DNA from: Phallusia mammillata
Lineage: Eukaryota; Chordata; Ascidiacea; Phlebobranchia; Ascidiidae
DNA: 64,000 nucleotides
Direction: 5' to 3'
NCBI GenBank assembly: GCA_003260075.1
Contig: QLIY01000292.1
Span: 62,001 to 126,000 of the forward strand
In this document: piece by piece, positions 56,042 to 64,000 of the stretch
Numbering within the stretch: position 1 is the stretch's first letter
Layout: every line of letters starts with the position of its first letter
Made by a program: the position numbers and the translations under genes
The notes under the pieces: generated by a model
Seen by the model: only the letters and a program-made list of their open reading frames with translations
Told to the model about the DNA's origin: nothing
Database searches by the model: none

Positions 56042-57821
56042 CTGTCAACAACAGCAGCATTAACTACAGTTAAACCAAGGTTGTTATTTCTGTTAAAGTT
56101 ACATGTATGCTCAACTATTAGTATTTTTGTAGTCTGCCTGTAATTTTTTTAAATAATGAAAAAAAAATCGCTTACAAAGATTTTTCCGTCGGCGAACTGA
56201 ATTGTGTAATATTCTCCATCTGTTGTTCCATTACAAAGGTCATTGTCACAATCAAGTCCCGCGCCTTCTAAAATTCCCCCAGCTGCAAATAAAAGTTAGG
56301 ATTTGGAAACTAAAACAAATCGAGCGTTAAAAATATTTTAATAACTTACTTAACTTTCTGGCAGTGTACACTTAAATTTAGTGTTAAAAATCCAAATACA
56401 TATTCTATATACTGTCTAAAAGTGTTGATAATGTAAAATATGGTAACTAGGAACAGTCGAACGAAAAATGTACCGTAATTCTTTTATTAAACAAAGTTTC
56501 ACTCAGATTAGCTAAGGTGAGTACATTCATATTGGGATCAACCCTGAGGAGTCCATGCAGACCAGCGACCACGGCATACTAATCGATAAATCATAGTACG
56601 CCAGGCCCATTGAGACTTGGGACCGGCTTGATTCGGTATAACGCCTTCAATGGGCCGGACGTACCATGATTCAGTCAGATAAGGTACCTATATCTTTTTT
56701 TAATATTTTCTGGATCAGACAAAAGCATTTGACCGAAAATACGAATAGGTTATTTAACTTCTTTTAAGCAAGCAATGTATATGTATTTTCAAGTTCGTTT
56801 TTAATGCAACAACTGCATAGGCTTTTATGGTCAAAATATTGGAAGTATATTCCCAAAATTACCTCGTACTTCATACGACTGACAGTATTGACGGTTTGGG
56901 CAGGGATCGACTTGGGTGATAGCAACCCTATCAATGCAATCTTGAGACGGACTTTCTGGAGTGTGGGAGCAGAAAAAACAGTTGATTCCATCGGCTAAAA
57001 CAGCAAATTGTAAAGATCCGGTAAAATACGTGGGAGTGATGCATGAAAAATGGCTTTTCGGGCACAAATGCTACTAGATTAGGGTTGCCATATTTTATGA
57101 TACACAATCCCTGACAAAATTTACCTCAATTGCATTAACCCAGTAGTTCTCAAACTTTTTCATTATTTTTTTCTAAACAGTTCAATTGCCATTATTTCGA
57201 GGGCTCACGGTCCCTAACCCTAAATGGGTATTTTCAAAAAAACGAAAGTTGATTGCAGGATTTTAGCTAGTTATGCAAAATTGCGCATAATAATGATTCA
57301 AATCTGACATTACAGACAAGACAAAAAACATTACAAATGTGCGCGAACAATTGCATTTTTGTTAGTTGTTTAGCAATGGAGACGGTCGATTCTCACTTTC
57401 ACTTTGATTTAAACTTATTCAGTTGCGTAAACCGACGCCAAATAAGAATATAGAATTACTTCCACCTTTTCGCGGTCACCGCAAAATTGCCTCACGGACC
57501 CCAGTTTGAGAACCACTGATGCGTTAACCTTTTTCGTAAAATTCGAAAGTCACACGCACGGCGACATGGGAAAACGTTATACGATACTCTGTTCCTTGTC
57601 AATTAACTTTCTGCGAAGGATTCTGTTTAGTTTATTGTTAGACAACTAGTAACAAACAGGTATTGTTACGCGCGTTAACCTGCGCGCCGCAAGTTTACCT
57701 CTTTACGTTTCGTGGTTAGACGCGGTTGTAGTTTACTACTAGAAATTTACTCTGTTGGTACATTAATTTCATAGTATATATTTTATTTCTTCTTAAATTC
57801 CTGACTTTTAAGTATATTTTA

Positions 57822-57881
<60 letters not shown>

Positions 57882-59763
57882 TGACATGTCAGGGAAAATC
57901 CTGACGTATGGCAACCCTATACTAGATATAACTTAGTTATCTTTTGAAATACCTCACAGATTAAACCTTTTCACTGATCATAAACGGTGTTTGTAATTTA
58001 GTAACAAAACCTTTAGAAGTTCAAGAGTCTGAAGCGATTTGATGACAAATTAAAGGAATGTTTCAAAAATTTATTACAAATTAGGCATAAAAAATATTCA
58101 TTTCCATTCGTGAAGTAAGATTTTAAAATATTTTTAACTTTCAGTTGATTCGGTATAACCAATCTCTTACTTATAAATAACCCTTAATCAAAACGTCACA
58201 TTGTTAAGAGTGCGTTGCACAAATGTAGGCATATATGTAATATCCGAGTTTTGTGGCAATAATTTGAGAAATGTCAGTCTTTACCAACAGGTTCAATAGG
58301 AATTGTAAAATTGATGTCCAGCGGTGGTGGAGTTGTTGGTCGTACACAGTGCGGACAGTTGCAGAAATCAGTGGAACAGCATGTAAAGTTCTATAAAACA
58401 AACCGGAATGTAGAAAATCGTAAATATTAACTTATACTGTTTACCTTTAGCTGAGCATACCTTCAGTAGACTTATCATTTTATGTAGGGCTTATACTATT
58501 TTTAGCACAGTACATTTTTATGGGCCACTCTAAAATACGCAATCTACGCAAGCTATACGCAATCTACTAACAAAAACTAACTAAGATGTTGACGGTTAGT
58601 GCTATTAGGGTCAGGGTGACGGTTTGTGATACAATTAACTTTATAATTTAATTTCAGATGCCTTTCAGGTCTAATTTTCTCTACAAGTGTTCACATGCGG
58701 TACCATACAGTGTTTAGTACCACTCTCAACACATATGAGAATATTAAGCCCAAACTGGACATCTAAAACTAAATTATAGTGTTAATTTTATTACAAACCC
58801 TCACCCAGACCCTAAAAGCCCTAACCGTCAACATTTTTTAAAGATTGCATACGTTTTATAAGCAGATTGCGTACAGGTTGCGTAGATTGCGTATTTTAGA
58901 GGAGCCCCATTTTTATGTCCAATAATGAAGTTCAAATAGGTTGTTACCAGTACTTGTCCTATTTTTTGCAAGTTTTGAGCAAAAATTAGGGAAAAATGAA
59001 GGCATGGAGCATTTGACAGGTAGGCCTACGTAGCTTACAATCAACAAAACATTAAAAAACAGTTTTTCATGTACCATGACAGAGCCATCATCAAATGGTA
59101 GAAGGTTGTATTCGCCTTCGAGTGTTCCGTTGCAATGATCTCCGCCGCAATCAATGCCCGCTGAAATTAGCTGAGTTCCATCTGTGAGCCGTGAAAATAT
59201 TCGTAAGTGAACAAAGCTGACAAAAGAAAAAACCTGTTGCTGCCAGGCATAATGTATCAACATTTTTTTGCTCTTCCAGCAGTCTTTATATAATATGCCG
59301 ACGTTTCGATGTCCCATACGAGACGCCTTTATTTGGGTAATGACATAAATTGAAAACACGAAGTTGTTATAAGACAAAAAGGGCGGTGAAACACACAAAA
59401 AACGCAGTTCTGACAAATGTTATGCCATTACCGCCTCATTTTTGAGTTGTAAGTCGGATTCGGGCTTAAGTTTCAACAATACTGACTTAATTTTGGCCTG
59501 ATTTCACACCAAGGCTTTTTGTTTCGTATTTTCTTCAACTTTCTGGCTTAATGATTTTGACCGGAACAAATCGTAGACTTTTATGCGAGGCATTAACCAC
59601 GGCCGCCACGATTTACAAATCATATACTTACTTCGAATTTCGTATTCCTGGCAGAACTGCGATCCAAAGCAGTGATTGACTGTAGTTATCCCGATCCTGT
59701 CAATACAGTCCTGGGACGGTGAGATTTGGTCATAAAAACAAGAGTAACAGTCAATGAAATCAC
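55802..59763 (-). CDS. Two-domain Ly6/uPAR-like (LU) protein with predicted GPI anchor (6 exons, 5' start unresolved)
   Basis: Extracellular cysteine-rich protein. Exons: 59763-59632, 59181-59075, 58390-58285, 56994-56863, 56282-56176 and 56041-55802 (TAA 55802-55804). Each domain is built from three exons of matching length (132, 107, then the CCSTD.CN exon) and phase, showing an internal duplication. Domain 1 runs DCYSCFYDQ...QDCIDR...IDCGGDHCNGT...FTCCSTDFCNC; domain 2 runs NCFFCSHTP...QDCIDR...LDCDNDLCNGT...YTCCSTDYCNC. CC..D.CN is the LU signature. A Ser/Thr-rich stalk leads to a hydrophobic end VITILLSVSMMLIAGIVPS, typical of a GPI signal. The signal-peptide exon is not certain; a candidate is 60978-60999. 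Function unknown. Confidence 0.88.
56176..56282 (-). CDS. LU gene: domain 2, exon b
   Basis: Reads GGILEGAGLDCDNDLCNGTT then DGEYYTIQFADGKIF. 107 bases; GTAAGC donor. Confidence 0.9.
56863..56994 (-). CDS. LU gene: domain 2, exon a
   Basis: Reads DGINCFFCSHTPESPSQDCI then DRVAITQVDPCPNRQYCQSY. 132 bases like 59632-59763. Confidence 0.9.
57141..57518. mobile_element. Nested hAT MITE
   Basis: Termini CAGTAGTTCTCAAAC and GTTTGAGAACCACTG. Imperfect target duplication GCATTAAC / GCGTTAAC. Sits inside the 57080-57919 element, so it inserted later. Confidence 0.75.
57823..57881. repeat. 59-nt poly-C run
   Basis: The only long C run on the plus strand. It lies inside the hAT element 57080-57919. 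Confidence 0.8.
58285..58390 (-). CDS. LU gene: domain 1, exon c and linker
   Basis: Reads NFTCCSTDFCNCPHCVRPTT then a proline-rich linker. GTAAAG donor, phase 0 to 1, so domain 2 follows in frame. Confidence 0.9.
59075..59181 (-). CDS. LU gene: domain 1, exon b
   Basis: Reads GTQLISAGIDCGGDHCNGTL then EGEYNLLPFDDGSVM. GTACAT donor, phase 1 to 0; same 107-base length as its domain-2 counterpart. Confidence 0.9.
59632..59763 (-). CDS. LU gene: domain 1, exon a
   Basis: Reads DFIDCYSCFYDQISPSQDCI then DRIGITTVNHCFGSQFCQEY. TGCAG acceptor, GTAAGT donor, phase 1 to 1. Confidence 0.9.
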
Positions 59764-59859
59764 CTGCACAAAACAAATTGGCAAATAAATCCTCTTTTTG
59801 TACTAGGATTGTAAAGGTTTTTAGACATTCCACGCGCTGCATAACACAACTGTCTAAGT

Positions 59860-60095
59860 CAGTGGTCGGCAACTGGCGGTGCCGGTCCGCGAGAAGTTCG
59901 TTACCGGGCCGTTTACTTTTTCAGGTTTAATGCTTCAAAACATTTTGCCCGTGCATCCCGGGGATGATAAACTACTAATTTATGCTTTTTTATTGCTAAA
60001 TATTTGTAGTTTATTGAAGGCCGGTCCGCAAAAAAATTTCAGTTTTAAAAATGGTCAGCAGTAGGCTAGCCTACAGAAAAGGTTGCCGACCGCTG
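59860..60095. mobile_element. Short hAT MITE with perfect 8-bp target duplication
   Basis: Termini CAGTGGTCGGCAAC and GTTGCCGACCGCTG; GTCTAAGT at 59852-59859 and 60096-60103. 236 bp, about 100 bases upstream of LU exon a. Confidence 0.88.
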
Positions 60096-60191
60096 GTCTA
60101 AGTAACATTGTGAAGTTAAATTACACGAGCTTATATTCCAAAGAATTTTACTAAAGATTTAAAATGTGAACATTAGGGTTGTTTTCTTCCG

Positions 60192-60410
60192 TATTACAAT
60201 TAGTAAACAAAATTGTTACTACAATTTACACACGAAAGCAGGCCTTTTCTTTAAGCGTGCGTTTAGTTTTCGATTGTCAAAAGTGCTAATATTTACTTTT
60301 AGTGCCCGGTGTACAATAAAGGCCGTATTGCCATTTATAACGAAATAGGTTTAGCCTACACTGTGTTTGAGGTTGCTAGGGTGGGGAAAATAATGGAGTG
60401 ATGAATTTTG
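60192..60410. repeat. ~215-bp element, copy in front of LU gene, flanked by 31-bp direct repeats
   Basis: Second copy of the 55412-55620 element. The same 31 bases occur at 60165-60195 and 60411-60441, so the segment looks inserted with a duplicated flank, or misassembled. Confidence 0.8.
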
Positions 60411-60977
60411 TGTGAACATTAGGGTTGTTTTCTTCCGTATTTTCGCATCTTTTAATAACAAAGAGTAAATTAAGTTTATGTAGCTCTTCTGGCAAGTATT
60501 TTTATACCGACGTTTCGACGTCCTATACAGGTCGCCTTCATCAGGGTATAAATAACACTGAAAATTAAACGCAACGAATAAATTACTTAACTCCGTAAAG
60601 AGGAAATTCAGTTGTTTGGGCCACGTCTAAGGGATCGGCAAAACATATGAAACCTGTGAACAAACACAACGTCAAAATTTAAAGGTTCTTTTGTTAGTTC
60701 GCTGATGAAAAGAAATAATAAACGGACAATCAAACACGTGTACAACAAAATGCAAGGCCAAACATAATTTGGGTTGTATTGATTACTAAAAAATGGTAAT
60801 ATTGGGTTTGATTTTCACACAAATTATACTTTTACTGTAATATGCATAAGTTTGGTTAACGAAAACAAGTACCAATTAATACAAATGCTATACAATTAAC
60901 TTTTATTGCAGTGTCAATTTTGGTGATTTATTTCATACAACTACCTTTAAAGACAGTAAAACAAATTTGTTTTTTAC

Positions 60978-60999
60978 CTAGGAACAATAATCCCCTCAT
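60978..60999 (-). CDS. Candidate first coding exon of the LU gene
   Basis: ATG then MRGLLFL and a G|GTAAAA donor whose phase fits exon 59763. On its own it is too short for a signal peptide. A possible middle exon beginning at 60653 would continue it as GFICFADPLDVAQ, but no phase-correct donor was found. Speculative. Confidence 0.25.
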
Positions 61000-62471
61000 A
61001 TTGCCTGATGTATACATCTCTTAATCCTCTTTCGTCAAGAATTTGGAAACCTCAGGTATGGCCAAAACCCAGTTAAAACCTTGCTTTTAATAGACCCGCA
61101 CAATTGCAAGTCGTGAAAGGACAAATATTGAACTTTGGAGCTTTTCAAAACCCGCCTATGTTTCGTGGAGCCACCGGCGCACATTCGAGGTGAGAACAAT
61201 ATGTTCGATTCATTTGTCAAGGTTTTTTATGTGGTCAACGTCAAACGGACGCGGATGTAAAATCTGTTTTTCAGTGAGGCTTTCGTGAGCGTCTTTGCTG
61301 GATAAAATCTACAGCACATATACTCTTCTATTGGGCAAGAAAATACCTCAGTCTTACTGGCTTATGCGATAAGAGATTTTGTTTGCATTGGGATTCAGTG
61401 CGAATTTAAAGCCCTATTATAGTTGCTATGGACGGTTAGATACGAAAGCCTAACAAGACATGCGGTCGTTTTGAAGCCGAATTTACCGGAAAATGTATAA
61501 CGATAACAGAAACTTTACAATTAAAATCATGAGCATGTAAAACACTGATAAAAACTTCAAAGGTCAATCCCATAACAAATAATTGAATAGCATTTTCGAG
61601 ACAAAAATTGCAAAGCGGAAATCGTGAAGTCAAATTTGAAAATTTGTTTGTGGTTACCTTTCCTTCAAAATTGTTTATAAGTGCGCTGCACCATAGACCA
61701 GTGTTGTAAGTCGGGTTAGGTTCGGGCTTTGTTTTTTTTACAAACGGGCTTCATTCAGGCCTGACTTGACACTCTGTGTCTGTAAATTCAAAATATAAAT
61801 TACATTGCCTAATATTGTCCATTGTATATGTCTTCTTTAGTATAGGCTTGTCAATCAAACTTTCGCGTTTTGTGGAGAGTTATGCAAATGATGTATTGAG
61901 CTTACAATGTGTTCATACACAACAAACAGAAAGTGGTAAACATTTCAATATCTAAACCGTAAATACTTTGAACAAACACGCAGTGTTTAAAAACATTTCT
62001 GTGTAGAAGTGTAAAACGATCAAAAACGGCAGTGATTCTCAATCGAATTGGTGCGGCACTTTTTCTAATAGTGCAATTTGTGTTTTCCAGGTTGCCGCCA
62101 AGCATTATTTGCAATTTTTTATCCCTTTCTTTAGTTCTTGTTAAAGCTTTCGCTGTTATTCGTCGTATTACACAATTAAAATCATGTATTTTATCCAAAT
62201 CTGAACACAGCATTTGAAAAAAACTCCATCGCGTGATACAATCTTATGTTTTGTTCACGCTCTGCGGGTATGGTACGGTGTAAGCCTGGAAAGCATGGGA
62301 TACACAAATAAAATGGTTTTTAACAAGCAAGTCGTTTGGAAACAATAAAATAAGTTACACAACAAAAATCATCTAAAAAAGTACATTTTAGGTCACTTTT
62401 TGTAAAATCTTTTTAAATGCGAAACATAAATTATGAAACTTTCTTGAACTTTTACGTCACGTCAGTGTTTA

Positions 62472-62721
62472 TTATGTCGTCACAGCGGGTGTGGGTGACG
62501 TCGAAGCTTTCTGTTGCCTAGCAATATCCGCTAAGTGTCTCTGCTGGGCAATATTAACTTTGATTCCGTGGTCAAGGTTAATTGTGTAACAGGTAAAAAT
62601 CTTCGCCTCCTGTTTGTTAAAGTGAAGTTTGTTAAGAAACTTGTAGAAAATGTCTGCGTCTGCATCCATATTATTGAGCGATGTACTCGGTGCCGCGGTC
62701 AGTTCAGGTATAACGATGTTT
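62472..62721 (-). CDS. KAP NTPase last exon
   Basis: 82 codons plus stop, ending ASTSPTPAVTT then tandem TAA TAA. Confidence 0.85.
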
Positions 62722-63707
62722 CTGAAAAATAACGATATTTTTAGAGAATTGGTTTGGTGCAAACTCTACCAGTGTTTCCCAAAGATTATTTAATGATATT
62801 TTTTTGGAAAAAAAACTCCAAAGCAGTCAGAACGAAGTGATTTTATCACATACACCCACAAGCCCAATTTTAAAATAATTTGTTCATTTTCATGCGGACC
62901 ATTTTATCTCTTTTATTTCCTTTTTCACGAATATTTTTTTCATTTGTAAAACATAGCATTGACAAAATTGATGTTGTATAGTTCAAATGGGTACTAGAAC
63001 AACGCTTTCCTGGTGTCAAATCGAAATTAGCTTAGGCTACTTAATGAAAAACAAATAATAAACCTAGCAGTTTTGTTTTTTAGTGTGAAAAATTGGTTAT
63101 TAGGGCAGGTTGGTTATTATCGTAAAAAATATCTTTTATTTTTAAAAGCGGCGTTTTCAGAGTTGTAAGTCGGGCTGGGTTCGGGTTTAGGTTTTTTTCA
63201 AAAAATGGGCCTGTCTTTACACTTTGTGTCAGTATTTACAAAAATTAACTAGCTAAATAGCCAGTTGCTGGGCCTGACCTTGCGTCAAACAGCCATAAAA
63301 CGCCTTGTTCGAGACCAGTTGTCTATTGTGTTTGTTGCATTGGTGTTTTAAGGCTTCAAGTATGGGTCTGTCAATTAAACTTACGGGCCTAAACGGGCTT
63401 CTTAAAAACAGTTCTAGTTCCGGCTCCAGTTTCAAGCCCAACTCTGGGCCAATTAATAAACGAAACAAAAATGTTGTAGAGCTGTGTGTCATTTCTTTAA
63501 TCACACATTCTCACTTGTAAATATCAATGAGTAACATGTCGTCAGAGATTTTCTGGTCGGTTCGTCCACTCTCTGTCCTCTCATCCGAATCATCAATCAC
63601 CTGGAGGATGTAACTCATTTTGTACGGCCACTGTTCGGTCAGTATTGTCCAGCAAACGAGGTCGGCGGCGGTCTCCTTTGACCGAAAATCTACTGGTTCA
63701 CTGGTTG
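62472..63707 (-). CDS. KAP-family P-loop NTPase, C-terminal two exons (KIDINS220/NKPD1-like)
   Basis: Exons 63707-63515 and 62721-62472, with the gene continuing beyond the right edge. The first reads DLVCWTILTEQWPYKMSYIL, matching the LTEQWPYR motif at the end of the KAP NTPase domain. The second reads NIVIPELTAAPSTSLNNMDA, then DIFYKFLNKLHF and TCYTINLDHGIKVNIAQQRH, matching the region after that motif in KIDINS220. It stops at TAA with no SAM or long tail, more like a short NKPD1-type protein. KAP NTPases are membrane-associated ATPases. Donor GTGAGA, acceptor TTTTCAG, phase 2 agrees. An AATAAA overlaps the double stop. Which subfamily cannot be settled from the C-terminus. Confidence 0.85.
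63515..63707 (-). CDS. KAP NTPase penultimate exon
   Basis: Contains TILTEQWPYKMSYILQVIDD then a charged segment ending LLIDIY; GTGAGA donor. Confidence 0.88.
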
Positions 63708-64000
63708 CTACGAAGAGCGTAAAATGTAACTGTTAATCGTAAATTGCGGGGCAACTGGTTCCCGACCTTTATCGACAAATTCCTCCCTTTACAATTCAAA
63801 ACATCTTTATTCCTCCCCAATATACTACACAGTAGATGCTAGACCAGTGGTTCTTAACCTTTTTAGTGCGGTTTCCCATTAAAGTAAATCACCAAGTTCA
63901 AATTTCCCCCTCTGTTATTTTTATAATAATGTTTTGTGCCAAACATTAACAAAAAATATATTCTTTAATCGAAATAATTTTGTGAAGCGATTTGGTCGGG

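Larger units (their letters stand above)
57080..57919. mobile_element. hAT element containing a second hAT and a poly-C run
   Basis: Termini TAGGGTTGCCAT and ATGGCAACCCTA; TACTAGAT on both sides (57072-57079 and 57920-57927). Lies in the LU intron between the two domains. The poly-C 57823-57881 lies inside. Confidence 0.85.

Noticed and set aside
61035-61220. Possible LU signal-peptide exon
   Set aside because: No hydrophobic core after the Met and no phase-1 donor; not usable as the gene start.

Overview
This is a eukaryotic window of AT-rich DNA with small exons, introns of a few hundred bases and a dense load of short non-autonomous transposons. The best guess for the organism is a tunicate, probably an ascidian. 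The reasons are animal gene families, compact genes, many short repeats, and many near-identical paired blocks that look like unmerged, highly heterozygous haplotypes. The species cannot be named from the sequence alone. All four genes found lie on the minus strand and were rebuilt exon by exon from splice signals, reading phase and family motifs. Reading right to left they are as follows. (1) 63707-62472: the last two exons of a KAP-family P-loop NTPase like KIDINS220/NKPD1; the rest lies beyond the right edge. (2) About 59763-55802 (start not settled): a protein with two Ly6/uPAR-type (LU) cysteine domains and a hydrophobic C-terminus typical of a GPI-anchor signal. (3) 55252-26263: a complete 34-exon polycystin-1-family receptor/channel of about 2,130 residues, with signal peptide, REJ region, degenerate GPS, first membrane span, PLAT domain, further membrane spans with a large cytoplasmic insert, polycystin (TOP) domain and pore segment. 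The architecture matches PKDREJ and the ascidian s-Themis sperm receptors. (4) 14532-1949: the N-terminal half of a sodium-activated potassium channel (Slo2/KCNT), with S1-S6, a TVGYGD filter and RCK1; the C-terminal half lies beyond the left edge. The 11.7 kb between genes 3 and 4 (14533-26262) holds only repeats and assembly duplications as far as can be seen. The sequence is not clean. About thirty short runs of 8-13 G separate two near-identical copies of the neighbouring sequence, and five long G/C runs (50-88 nt) and two N gaps are also present. These look like sequencing/assembly artefacts in which overlapping contigs were joined through poly-G read ends. They duplicate or interrupt real exons, including the channel pore exon, an RCK exon and PLAT exons. 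The most interesting biology is the close head-to-tail pairing of a REJ-type polycystin with a predicted GPI-anchored LU protein, both preceded by copies of the same ~210-bp element. This recalls gamete-recognition loci but is only a hypothesis. Two introns use GC-AG splice sites.
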